Origin: Bog-159 sp963756605
Lineage (GTDB): Bacteria; Acidobacteriota; Terriglobia; Bryobacterales; Bryobacteraceae
Assembly: GCA_963756605.1 (NCBI GenBank)
Contig: CAVWOT010000025.1
Location: 22,510-86,509 of the forward strand
DNA length: 64,000 nt
Reading direction: 5' to 3'
Every line of letters starts with the position of its first letter. The stretch's first letter is position 1. The notes under the pieces were generated by a model that saw nothing but the letters and a program-made list of their open reading frames with translations, ran no database searches and had not been told where the DNA came from. Positions 18,304 to 26,290 of this stretch are shown here, piece after piece. Made by a program: the position numbers and the translations under genes.

Positions 18304-19377
18304 TTGCGACCATCCCGCATTTTGTTCGTCGCGCCTCCCGTGGGACCGATTGGGTCGGGCGAGGCGGGCGGTGTCGAGACCCACCTGCTCAATCTCGCTC
18401 CTATCCTGGTGGAGCGGGGTTACAAGGTTGGGATGGTGGCGCCGGAGGGAAGCGTGGTTCCGGTAATGGATGTCGCGCTGCACCAGGTAGCGGGGAAGAT
18501 GAGCCGGAGCGCTACGCGCGCCAATCGGAATACGCGGACGGCGCTACGCACGCGCGGCGTGCTCGAAAACATGTGGGATGAGGCGCTGCGCGTGCAGGGA
18601 GAGTACGACGTAGTTATCGGTGTCAGTTATGACTGGCTGCCGTTCTATCTGACGCCTTTCTTCAGCACGCCGGTGGCGCATTGGATCAGCATCTGTTCGA
18701 CCGTCGATGAGGTGGACAGGATCATTGAGAAGCGCTGGCGGGAGGGCGGGCTGAAGCTGGCCATGTACACGCGGGCGCAGGCGGCTACTTATCCGTTCTT
18801 GCAGGGTGGGCGTATTCATCTTTTGTATGGCGGTGTGGATACATCAGTCTTTGAGTACGGCGGCGAGCCAGGCGACAGGCTGTGCTGGGCGGCGCGGATC
18901 TCACCGGAGAAAGGCTTGGAGGATGCCATCGCGGCGGCCAGACTGTTGGGGCTGCCGCTGGATGTGTGCGGAAAGATTCAGGACGAGGGGTACCTTCGGG
19001 CGGCGGTTGAGGAGGCCGGTGGGGCGGAGATTGCCTATCACGGGTTCCTGGCGCCGGCGGAGTTGCAGCGCCAATACGCGGGCGCGCGAGCCATGCTGGT
19101 GACGCCGCATTGGATCGAAGCGTTTGGGAACACAGTAATCGAATCGATGTCGTGCGGCACGCCCGTGGTGGCTTTTGACAGAGGCGGTCCGGCGGAGATC
19201 ATAGAGCACGGCAGGAGCGGAATCCTCGTGCCGCAGGGCGATGTGGATGGGTTGGTCGAAGGCGTGCAAGCGGCGATGCAGCTTGACCGGCGGGTAGTTC
19301 GCGCGCGGGCGCAGGAGTTTACTTTTGCCCGGATGGCGGACCGGCTGGCGGGGTGGGTTGAAGCGGTGGCTGGGTAA
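18304..19377 (+). CDS. Family 4 glycosyltransferase, possibly pterin glucosyltransferase-like
   Basis: 357 residues from a TTG start. The N-terminal domain has a P-V-G-P-I-G-S-G nucleotide-binding turn followed by GGVETHLLNLA. The C-terminal GT-B domain has AARISPEKGLEDAI, and then TPHWIEAFGNTVIESMSCGTPVVA, which contains the EAFG and E-x7-E-type sugar-nucleotide motif of GT4 enzymes. The N-terminal turn and the WISICSTVDEVD segment recall cyanobacterial UDP-glucose:tetrahydrobiopterin glucosyltransferases, from memory of that family only. It is separated from the kinase by about 100 bp and is probably not part of the redox operon. Confidence 0.8.
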   Translation: MRPSRILFVAPPVGPIGSGEAGGVETHLLNLAPILVERGYKVGMVAPEGSVVPVMDVALHQVAGKMSRSATRANRNTRTALRTRGVLENMWDEALRVQGEYDVVIGVSYDWLPFYLTPFFSTPVAHWISICSTVDEVDRIIEKRWREGGLKLAMYTRAQAATYPFLQGGRIHLLYGGVDTSVFEYGGEPGDRLCWAARISPEKGLEDAIAAARLLGLPLDVCGKIQDEGYLRAAVEEAGGAEIAYHGFLAPAELQRQYAGARAMLVTPHWIEAFGNTVIESMSCGTPVVAFDRGGPAEIIEHGRSGILVPQGDVDGLVEGVQAAMQLDRRVVRARAQEFTFARMADRLAGWVEAVAG

Positions 19378-19435
19378 CTGCGAAGTCAGGTGAAGTCAGG
19401 AAACAGCCTTGCCTTTTACCGCCGCCCGTGTTTTA

Positions 19436-19453
19436 CTTGAATGATCGTTCAAG
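19436..19453. promoter_or_regulatory. Inverted-repeat operator over the TetR start codon
   Basis: CTTGAATGATCGTTCAAG is an inverted repeat, imperfect only at the innermost pairs. It spans the ATG of the TetR gene at 19441. The placement suggests autorepression by the encoded regulator. Confidence 0.6.
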
Positions 19454-20088
19454 TGAGCACTGATACGCCACCAACCGCTCGGCAGTTGTTAGTAGACGCC
19501 GCCCGCTATCTTTTTTGGGAAAAAGGGTACGGCGCCACGGGTGTCGCCGAGTTGCTGGCGCGGGCGCAGGTGAATAGTGGCAGTTTCTATCATGTTTTCC
19601 CCAGCAAAGAAGCGCTGCTGCTGGCCGTACTGGATGAATATCTGAGCAGCCTGGAACCGGTTGTCCTTCGTCCGGCATTTATCCGCCATATCGATCCGAT
19701 TGACCGCATATTCGCGGTTCTGAGGGGTTATCGCGAGAAACTCATGGCCACCGGCTGTCAGTATGGATGTCCTATCGGCAGGCTGGCGCTGGAAATCGAA
19801 GCGGAGAATCTGCCGGCGCACAAACGTATCGCCGCGAATTTTGCCGCCTGGATCGGCGCCATCCGCGCTTGTCTGGAGGCTGCCCGCGAGCGATTGCCAT
19901 CGAAATGCGATCTGGACGCACTGGCCACCTTCGTACTGGCAATCATGGAGGGCGGAGTCATGCAGTCTCGTTCGTGCCGTCGCATAGAGCCTTTTGATCA
20001 ATCCGTCGCGCAGTTGCGGAATTATTTTCACTACTTGCTCGCACCGGACCCGCCAATCGAACCGAAACGACAAAGGAGAAGAAAATGA
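19441..20088 (+). CDS. TetR/AcrR-family transcriptional regulator
   Basis: 215 residues. The N-terminal helix-turn-helix is clear: AARYLFWEKGYGATGVAELLARAQVNSGSFYHVFPSKEALL has the TetR pattern (G-Y-x-A-T-G-V, then G-S-F-Y-H-x-F-x-S-K-E). The C-terminal ligand domain (about 60-200) includes three cysteines close together (GCQYGCPIGR, and a later C), as in TetR_C members linked to reactive electrophiles. The start codon lies inside an 18-bp inverted repeat, and the stop overlaps the next gene by 4 bp, so it probably represses itself and the SRPBCC gene. Confidence 0.9.
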   Translation: MIVQVSTDTPPTARQLLVDAARYLFWEKGYGATGVAELLARAQVNSGSFYHVFPSKEALLLAVLDEYLSSLEPVVLRPAFIRHIDPIDRIFAVLRGYREKLMATGCQYGCPIGRLALEIEAENLPAHKRIAANFAAWIGAIRACLEAARERLPSKCDLDALATFVLAIMEGGVMQSRSCRRIEPFDQSVAQLRNYFHYLLAPDPPIEPKRQRRRK

Positions 20089-20630
20089 AGACCAGACTAT
20101 ACCTGACCGCGCTGTATTTGACGCCGCTTGCGATATACGGTCAAAGCGGCCCCCTGCACGAACGCCACGTGCAGGTTACCAAGATTAAAGAACCGGAGAA
20201 GGCCTTGCGGTTCGATGTAGTTATCGCGGCCAATCCAGCCAATGTGTGGCAGGTGTTTACCACCAGCGCCGGCCTGAGTACCTGGCTCTGGCGGGATTGC
20301 ACAGTCGAGTTGCGCGAAGGGGGCGGCTGGATTGCTCATTACCCCGGAGGCAAAACTGGCGGCGGGACTATAATCAGCTTCCGCGAATCCCATCAGTTAG
20401 TTCTGCACGCGATGGCTCCCGAGCGCTTTCCGGAGGTACGCAGGGTAGGCACCACCGCCGTGTTCGATTTTGGCCCAGAGGGCGACGGTACGCGCGTGAC
20501 ACTGACGCAGACCGGCTGGCGAGAGGGCAAAGAATGGGATGATGCCTACGAGTATCTGACATCCGGCAACGCTCAACTGTTGGAGCAGCTTTATGCGCGC
20601 TTCGAGCATGGCCCGATAAAGTGGCAATAG
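20085..20630 (+). CDS. Exported SRPBCC (AHSA1-like) domain protein
   Basis: 181 residues, co-translated with the TetR gene (ATGA overlap, with AGGAGAAG upstream as ribosome-binding site). A likely signal peptide (LYLTALYLTPLAIYGQS) precedes an START/AHSA1 fold: FDVVIAANPANVWQVFTTSAGLSTWL, GGGWIAHYPGGKTGGGTI and FGPEGDGTRVTLTQTGWREGKEW. AHSA1-like proteins usually sit in the cytoplasm, so the leader is noteworthy. The family binds hydrophobic ligands, which fits control by a TetR sensor, but the ligand is unknown. Confidence 0.82.
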   Translation: MKTRLYLTALYLTPLAIYGQSGPLHERHVQVTKIKEPEKALRFDVVIAANPANVWQVFTTSAGLSTWLWRDCTVELREGGGWIAHYPGGKTGGGTIISFRESHQLVLHAMAPERFPEVRRVGTTAVFDFGPEGDGTRVTLTQTGWREGKEWDDAYEYLTSGNAQLLEQLYARFEHGPIKWQ

Positions 20631-20853
20631 TCAAAAGCACGCTGAAAGCGTCGTCACGCGCCCGCACGATAGAGGTTACGCAAGACGCCAAAGGCGCAAA
20701 GATTGCATTGCATGAAAGGTACGGCCGCGCGCGGCGCAAGGCACTTTCTTCCATCGCGCCACCGACTGTGATGTTCGCTTTACTCACCTCGAACGGCGCG
20801 CACGTCGGACCAGAAATCGGCGATCGATGGCTAGACCCTGGTGAAACGATGGG

Positions 20854-21036
20854 GTGTCTCGCGGCCTGAAAGTGGCGGTGAGCGCCCTTGCCGCGCTCAT
20901 TATTGCCGCGCTCATTATTGTGTCCTACCTCGCAAGCGCACATGGCGGCGAGAGCCTCCGGGCTGCGACAATGCCCGGCGGCGGTGTGCCTGCCCCGCGC
21001 TCAGTGCATAATACTAAAGAGGGGAACAGCGCATGA
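20854..21036 (+). CDS. Small single-helix membrane protein (tentative)
   Basis: A 60-codon frame from GTG 20854. It has one strongly hydrophobic segment (VAVSALAALIIAALIIVSYLA) and a short hydrophilic tail, and its stop overlaps the next ATG by 4 bp (ATGA). The hydrophobic core is encoded by a 15-bp tandem duplication (GCCGCGCTCATTATT twice). The coupling to the ligase gene supports translation. There is no family match and no obvious ribosome-binding site, so this remains a guess. Confidence 0.35.
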   Translation: MSRGLKVAVSALAALIIAALIIVSYLASAHGGESLRAATMPGGGVPAPRSVHNTKEGNSA

Positions 21037-22169
21037 AACCCAGCCTGAGCATCGGCATCGAGGAGGAGTACCAGACCATCGACCCGGAGACCCGCGATCT
21101 CCGCTCGCACATCGGCCTGGAAATGATCGAAAAGGGCAAAGCCGTGCTTACCGAGCGCGTCAAGCCCGAGATGCACCAATCGGTGATCGAAGCTGGCACG
21201 CGCGTCTGCCGCAACATTCAGGAGGCCAAAGCGGAAATCCACATGATCCGCCGCGGCCTGATCGACCTGGCTCGCCAGCATGGCCTGCGCCTGGCGGCCG
21301 CCGCTTCCCACCCGTTCGCCGATTGGAGCACGCAGGAGATTTATCCCGACCAGCGCTACCACACCATCGTGGAAGACATGCAGATGGTGGCGCGCGCGAA
21401 TCTCATCTTCGGGCTGCACGTCCACATCGGCGTGGAAGATCCGGAAACTGCCATCCATATCATGAACGCGGCGCGCTATTTCCTGCCGCATATTCTGGCG
21501 CTATCCACCAATTCGCCGTTCTGGCGGGGCATGGATACCGGCTTGAAATCTTACCGCTGCAAAGTCTTCGACAAGTTTCCCCGCACCAACATTCCGGATT
21601 ACTTTCCAAGCTACGGCGAATACGAGAGCTTCATCAACCTGCTCATCAAAACCAATTGCATCGATAATGCCAAGAAGATCTGGTGGGATATCCGCCCTCA
21701 TCCTTATTTCAGCACGCTGGAGTTCCGCGTCTGCGACATTCCCATGCGCGCCCAGGAGACCATTGCCCTGGCCGCTCTCATCCAGGCCACTGTGGCCAAG
21801 CTCTACAAGCTGCACTCCATGAACCAGGGCTTCCGGCTGTATCGCCGCGCGCTCATCATGGAGAATAAGTGGCGCGCACTGCGCTACGGCATCGATGGCA
21901 AGCTCATCGATTTCGGAAAACGGGTGGAGGTGCCGCTGCGCGATCTCATGGAGGAGTATCTGGAGATCATCGACGACGTAGTCGATGAATTGGGCAGCCG
22001 TGCAGAGATTAATTACATTCGCGAGATACTAAAGAATGGTACGGGCGCCGACCGCCAGTTGCGCGTGTGGAATGAAACTCACGACATGACAAAGGTGGTT
22101 GACTTTATTGTCGCAGAGACCGAAGCCGGAGTCGAGCGAGCCGCGGAAAGGCAGCAAGCAGCCACGTGA
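21033..22169 (+). CDS. Carboxylate-amine ligase, YbdK / glutamate-cysteine ligase family 2
   Basis: 378 residues with the GCS2 pattern: GIEEEYQTID at the N-terminus (metal-binding glutamates), VIEAGTRVCRNIQEA, GLHVHIGV, and LEFRVCDIPMRAQET near the end of the catalytic core. The family makes amide bonds from a carboxylate, an amine and ATP (gamma-glutamylcysteine or related products). The upstream AAAGAGGGGAAC is a good ribosome-binding site. It overlaps the M29-type aminopeptidase gene by 4 bp and lies just before an ATP-grasp-like gene, so a small peptide or amide is probably made or remodelled by the group. Confidence 0.88.
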   Translation: MKPSLSIGIEEEYQTIDPETRDLRSHIGLEMIEKGKAVLTERVKPEMHQSVIEAGTRVCRNIQEAKAEIHMIRRGLIDLARQHGLRLAAAASHPFADWSTQEIYPDQRYHTIVEDMQMVARANLIFGLHVHIGVEDPETAIHIMNAARYFLPHILALSTNSPFWRGMDTGLKSYRCKVFDKFPRTNIPDYFPSYGEYESFINLLIKTNCIDNAKKIWWDIRPHPYFSTLEFRVCDIPMRAQETIALAALIQATVAKLYKLHSMNQGFRLYRRALIMENKWRALRYGIDGKLIDFGKRVEVPLRDLMEEYLEIIDDVVDELGSRAEINYIREILKNGTGADRQLRVWNETHDMTKVVDFIVAETEAGVERAAERQQAAT

Positions 22170-23209
22170 ACGAACGATCGAATGGACGATTGAAAGATGT
22201 TGCAGTGGAGCCTGCGCTGGTCGAGGGAGCGCGCAATGCGGTGGCTGTTTGTCTGCGCATCCAGCCGCCGGAAAAGGTGACGCTGATTACCGACTACGCC
22301 TCGATCGACATCGCCGCTGCGCTGGCCGCGGAGCTGGATACGCTGGGTGCGCCGTACCACGCCTGGATACTCGAGGAGATTGCGCCGCGTCCGCTGGCCG
22401 ACATGCCGCGGCAGGTACTCGACGATCTGGAAACCGCCCAGGTGAGCATCTTTGCGGCTCAGGCACAGGCCAACGAACTGCGCTCGCGCATGCAGATGAC
22501 GGAAGTGGTCACCCGCCGTACCATCCGCCACGCCCACATGGTGAACATCACCAAGCAGATCATGTGCGATGGTATGCGCGCCGACTTCCGCGAAGTGGAT
22601 CGCATCAGTTTGCAAGTGATGGAGATCGCCCGCGCCGCCGCATTGGTCCGCGCCAAGACGCCGGCGGGGACCGATCTTACCGCGGAAATGAACCCGGATT
22701 ACAAGTGGCTCAAGACCAGCGGCATCATCAGCCAGCATACCTGGGGCAACCTGCCGGGCGGCGAGATCTTCACTGCGCCGGGCGAGGTGAATGGCACGTT
22801 TGTGGTGGATGGAGTGGTGGGCGATTACCTCTGCGCCAAGTACGGCGACCTGCGGCACGAACCCCTCACCATTCGCATCAAGGCCAACCGGCTTTCCGAA
22901 GCGCACTGCGGCAATCGCGCGCTCGAAGAGGAGTTCTGGCGTTATACTCATACGGATGAGAACAGCGACCGGGTGGGCGAATTCGCCATCGGCACGAACA
23001 TCGGGGTGCGCGACGTGATCGGCAACATTCTGCAGGACGAAAAAATACCAGGGGTGCACATCGCCTTCGGCGACCCCTATGGCAGCTATACGGGCGCGCC
23101 TTGGCGCTCGACGACGCACATCGACGTGGTGGGCCGAAAATTCGATATCTGGGCCGACGATCGCATGATCATGCGGGGCGGCCAGTTTGTATTGGAGGGC
23201 GGGCTTTAG
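22166..23209 (+). CDS. M29-type (leucyl/thermophilic) aminopeptidase
   Basis: 347 residues from GTG 22166. Motifs of the AmpS/AmpT family are visible: NLPGGEIFTAPGEVNGTFVVDG (metal glutamate), EFAIGTNIGVRD and HIAFGDPYG, then STTHIDVVGR with the last metal ligands. The family comprises co-catalytic metallo-aminopeptidases. It is translationally coupled to the carboxylate-amine ligase. The last five codons and the stop (LEGGL-stop) are contributed by a copy of the dispersed palindromic repeat, so the native C-terminus was probably altered when the repeat arrived. Confidence 0.87.
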   Translation: MNERSNGRLKDVAVEPALVEGARNAVAVCLRIQPPEKVTLITDYASIDIAAALAAELDTLGAPYHAWILEEIAPRPLADMPRQVLDDLETAQVSIFAAQAQANELRSRMQMTEVVTRRTIRHAHMVNITKQIMCDGMRADFREVDRISLQVMEIARAAALVRAKTPAGTDLTAEMNPDYKWLKTSGIISQHTWGNLPGGEIFTAPGEVNGTFVVDGVVGDYLCAKYGDLRHEPLTIRIKANRLSEAHCGNRALEEEFWRYTHTDENSDRVGEFAIGTNIGVRDVIGNILQDEKIPGVHIAFGDPYGSYTGAPWRSTTHIDVVGRKFDIWADDRMIMRGGQFVLEGGL

Positions 23210-23233
23210 CCGGCGCGGGGGTTCACCCCCGCT
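23192..23233 (+). repeat. Dispersed palindromic repeat, copy B
   Basis: TTGGAGGGCGGGCTTTAGCC is identical to copy A, followed by GGCGCGGGGG and TTCACCCCCGCT, which pair as a hairpin (GCGGGGG/CCCCCGC). It spans the stop codon of the aminopeptidase gene (TAG inside CTTTAGCC) and ends 17 bp before the next ATG. Confidence 0.78.
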
Positions 23234-23250
23234 CAAACCTTGCTCCAAGC

Positions 23251-24432
23251 ATGATCCCCGAGCTTAGAGAACGCTTCAACGCAGCTTTTACTCCGGAGAG
23301 ATATTCCGGTTTCCTCACGCGTCTCGAATCCGAAACCGGATCGCCGCTGACATTCCGCAATTGCGAGACACCCTGCTTTTTTCCCGCGCCGCTCATCGGC
23401 GCCATGGCGCGTGACGGTGCCGAGCTGATCCGCCAGTTGACATCGCCTGAATACGTGGGGGTCGCCAAACAGGCCGTGCCGCCCGCATTCGATGCGCCCG
23501 GCGAACCCGACCACCCGCTTTTCCTGCAAGTGGACTTCGGCCTGGTTCGCGAGCCGCCCGGACAAATCGCGCCCCGTCTGGTAGAGATTCAAGCTTTCCC
23601 GTCGCTCTACGCCTATCAACCGGTACTGTCGCAGGTCTACATCGATGCTTACGGGCTCGATCGAAGCCTTCGTTATCTGCTGGGCGGTCTCGACCTTGCC
23701 GGGTACAAGGAGTTGTTAGGCCGCGCCATTCTCGGCGAACACAAGCCGGCCAACGTGATCCTGCTGGAGATCGATCCGCTGAATCAGAAAACACTGGCCG
23801 ACTTCGTGCTGACCGAGCGCATGTTCGGCGTGCGCGCCGTTTGCATTACCGAGGTCCGCAAAGAGGGCCAGCGCCTCTATTACGAGCGCGATGGCCGCAA
23901 GATCCCCATCCAGCGCATCTACAACCGTGCGATCGTGGATGAATTGCAGCGCCGCGGCATCACGCCACCCTTCGATTTTCGCGACGAGCTGGATGTGGAA
24001 TGGGCCGGGCATCCCAACGACTATTTCCGCATCAGCAAGTTCTCGATTCCGTACCTGCGCCATCCATGCGTGCCCCAGACCTGGTTCCTCGATCAGCTCC
24101 ACCACATCCCGCGGGATACGCACAACTACGTGTTGAAGCCGCTCTACTCATTCGCCGGGCTGGGTGTGCGCATCGGCCCGGAGCGCGATGAGATCATGGC
24201 GATTCCGGCCGGCGAGCGGCGCAACTATATTCTGCAAGAGCGCGTCAATTTCGAACCGGTCATCGAGACGCCGTTTGGCAAGACCTGCGCGGAGATCCGC
24301 ATCATGTATATCTGGCTGGATGAACTGCTGCCGGTGTCCTTATTGGTGCGCATGGGTCGGGGCGCCATGATGGGCGTGGATCACAACAAGAATCTGGAAT
24401 GGGTGGGCGCCTCCGCGGGACTGTTCCAGTAA
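23251..24432 (+). CDS. ATP-grasp-like ligase of unknown substrate
   Basis: A 393-residue reading from ATG 23251; the frame is open further upstream through the repeat, but that part shows no protein-like pattern. Visible blocks: LVEIQAFPSLYAYQPVL, NVILLEIDPLNQKT, a basic/aromatic central part, NYVLKPLYSFAGLGVRIGP (a lysine followed by a glycine-rich loop, as in ATP-grasp folds) and YILQERVNFEPVIETP, then a final EIRIMYIW. I infer an ATP-grasp enzyme, possibly of the glutathionylspermidine-synthase-like group, but not a defined reaction. Its position after a GCS2-type ligase and an aminopeptidase suggests peptide-bond chemistry. Confidence 0.65.
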   Translation: MIPELRERFNAAFTPERYSGFLTRLESETGSPLTFRNCETPCFFPAPLIGAMARDGAELIRQLTSPEYVGVAKQAVPPAFDAPGEPDHPLFLQVDFGLVREPPGQIAPRLVEIQAFPSLYAYQPVLSQVYIDAYGLDRSLRYLLGGLDLAGYKELLGRAILGEHKPANVILLEIDPLNQKTLADFVLTERMFGVRAVCITEVRKEGQRLYYERDGRKIPIQRIYNRAIVDELQRRGITPPFDFRDELDVEWAGHPNDYFRISKFSIPYLRHPCVPQTWFLDQLHHIPRDTHNYVLKPLYSFAGLGVRIGPERDEIMAIPAGERRNYILQERVNFEPVIETPFGKTCAEIRIMYIWLDELLPVSLLVRMGRGAMMGVDHNKNLEWVGASAGLFQ

Positions 24433-24434
24433 CC

Positions 24435-25703
24435 ATGGCCATCCGCTGGCTCCTTATCTTCTGGATGTTCGCCATCAGCGCCATCTCGTTCCTCGACCGG
24501 GTCAACATTTCGGTGGCCAGCCGCTTCATCCAGCAGGAATTTCACATCAGCGACCTGCAACTTGGGCCGGTGTTCAGCGCCTTCCTGCTCGGATACGCGC
24601 TGCTGCAAGCTCCCGCGGGCCGTCTCGCCGACCGCTTTGGGTCGCGCCTGATCCTGACGCTGGGCACTCTTTGGTGGGGTATCTTCACCGCGCTCATTAC
24701 CGCATTATCCGCGGGCATGGGCGGCCTGTTGTTTTTGCTGCTGGCCGTGCGCTTTTCGCTCGGCGCGGGCGAAGCGGTGCTCTTTCCGGCGTCCAACCGG
24801 CTGGTGGCCAACTGGATTCCATCGAATGAACGCGGCCTCGCCAACGGCCTGATCTTCGCCGGTGTGGGAGCGGGTGCCGGCATCACGCCGCCGCTGGTTA
24901 CACACATCGTTCTCCATTACGGATGGCGCGCGTCGTTCTGGATGAGCGCGATCGTGGGGGTGGTGGCCGGGGTGGCCTGGTATTGGCTCGCCCGCGACCG
25001 GCCCGAGGACCACCCCTGGATCACACCACAGGAGACTGCGCTGATTGAACGGGGATTGCCGGAACCGCCCAATGAGCTGCAGATCGGCAGGCCGCTGCCC
25101 TGGCGAGTGATCATCGGCAGCCGGGACTTGCAAGCCATCGCGTTCAGCTACTTCACTTACGGCTACGCCGCCTGGATCTTTTTCGCATGGTTCTTTAAAT
25201 ATCTCAGCGATGTGCGCGGGCTGGATCTGAAGTCCAGCTCATATTACTCCATGCTGCCGTTTATCGCGATGGCGGCGGGCTCGACGATCGGCGGCCGCAT
25301 CAGCGATATCCTCACGCGCCGCTATGGCCGCCCCATCGGGCGTTGCGGCGTGGCCGTGGCGGGCATCGCGCTGGCGGCGGTGTTCATCGCCTCGGGCACG
25401 CAGGTGGAAAGCGCGCGCTTGGCGAGCGTGGTGCTGGCGGGCGGCGCGGGCGCGCTGTACTTATCGCAAAGCTCTTTCTGGTCCGTCACCGCCGATATGG
25501 CCGGCGCATCGGCGGGTTCCGCATCCGGCGTAATGAACATGGCCGGCCAGATCGGCGGGATCGTCACCGCCTCGTTAACTCCGCTGATTGCGCACCGATT
25601 CAGTTGGACCGCTTCCTTTCTGGTGGCGGCCGCACTGTGCGCGGCGGGATCGCTGGCGTGGCTTTTTGTGGACCCTCAGGTGGAGCTGGCGGAGCAGGCC
25701 TGA
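24435..25703 (+). CDS. MFS transporter (anion:cation symporter-like)
   Basis: A 422-residue reading from ATG 24435, 2 bp after the previous stop. About twelve hydrophobic helices are visible. Between helices 2 and 3 is GRLADRFGSRLIL (the conserved MFS loop), and later GGRISDILTRRYGRP, the matching loop of the second half. FSLGAGEAVLFPASNRL resembles the ACS family (hexuronate, glucarate and phthalate carriers). Its closeness to the ligase group suggests that it may export or import the product or a precursor, but this is not proven. The final 80 bp include a 19-bp stretch duplicated just after the stop. Confidence 0.88.
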   Translation: MAIRWLLIFWMFAISAISFLDRVNISVASRFIQQEFHISDLQLGPVFSAFLLGYALLQAPAGRLADRFGSRLILTLGTLWWGIFTALITALSAGMGGLLFLLLAVRFSLGAGEAVLFPASNRLVANWIPSNERGLANGLIFAGVGAGAGITPPLVTHIVLHYGWRASFWMSAIVGVVAGVAWYWLARDRPEDHPWITPQETALIERGLPEPPNELQIGRPLPWRVIIGSRDLQAIAFSYFTYGYAAWIFFAWFFKYLSDVRGLDLKSSSYYSMLPFIAMAAGSTIGGRISDILTRRYGRPIGRCGVAVAGIALAAVFIASGTQVESARLASVVLAGGAGALYLSQSSFWSVTADMAGASAGSASGVMNMAGQIGGIVTASLTPLIAHRFSWTASFLVAAALCAAGSLAWLFVDPQVELAEQA

Positions 25704-25728
25704 AGCCGCGGGATCGCTGGCGTGGCCT
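25649..25728 (+). repeat. Short direct duplication around the MFS gene stop
   Basis: GCGGGATCGCTGGCGTGGC occurs at about 25646 and again from about 25708, about 60 bp apart, and similarity continues for several bases (CTTTTTGTG against CTTTTGTGTG). It looks like a small local duplication. The second copy is non-coding, between the MFS stop and the GAF gene. Confidence 0.6.
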
Positions 25729-25770
25729 TTTGTGTGGCCCTTCAAATCTGTTACAGTCATCCTCATAGAA

Positions 25771-26283
25771 ATGAAGCCGGCGATCCCAATGAACGAGCAC
25801 GCGCGACTAGATCTGTTGCGGCAATACGGGGTACTCGACACCGGGCCTGAACCCGCCTTCGACGAGATTACCGCCCGCGCCGCCGCGGTGTGCGAGACCC
25901 CCATCAGCCTGCTTAGCCTGGTGGACCGCGACCGCACCTGGTTCAAGTCGCATACCGGTCTGGACCTGAGCGAGATCCCGCGCGACGATTCGTTCTGCGC
26001 GCACGCGATATGCCAGGATGAGCCGTACGTGGCGCGGGATTTGCTGGCCGACGAGCGTTTTGCGCATAACCCCCTGGTGGCGCAGAAGCCTCATCTGCGG
26101 TTCTACGCAGGCCTGCCGCTGATGTCACCCGAGGGATTGGTCCTGGGCACGCTTTGTGTGATCGATCGCAAGCCTCGCCAATTGACACCGGACCAGATGG
26201 ACCAACTGAAAGAGCTGGCCAAAGGCGCGCTCCTTCTGCTCGAAATCCGCCGCGCCGGCGGCCGTCCGCGCCCAGGCGGCTGA
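25771..26283 (+). CDS. GAF-domain protein
   Basis: A 170-residue reading from ATG 25771. Nearly the whole length is one GAF domain: RLDLLRQYGVLDTGPEPAFDEITARAAAVCETPISLLSLVD, then WFKSHTGLD, FCAHAI, FYAGLPLMSPEGLVLGTLCVID, then a final helix. This is the two-cysteine GAF type often placed in front of histidine kinases or diguanylate cyclases. Here it stands alone. It may be a free sensor or an fRMsr-like methionine-sulfoxide reductase relative; I cannot decide. It ends 7 bp before hemD. Confidence 0.85.
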   Translation: MKPAIPMNEHARLDLLRQYGVLDTGPEPAFDEITARAAAVCETPISLLSLVDRDRTWFKSHTGLDLSEIPRDDSFCAHAICQDEPYVARDLLADERFAHNPLVAQKPHLRFYAGLPLMSPEGLVLGTLCVIDRKPRQLTPDQMDQLKELAKGALLLLEIRRAGGRPRPGG

Positions 26284-26290
26284 GCGAAGT

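Noticed and set aside
20621..20869. 82-codon frame after the SRPBCC gene
   Set aside because: Composition and lack of any conserved pattern or ribosome-binding site suggest chance.
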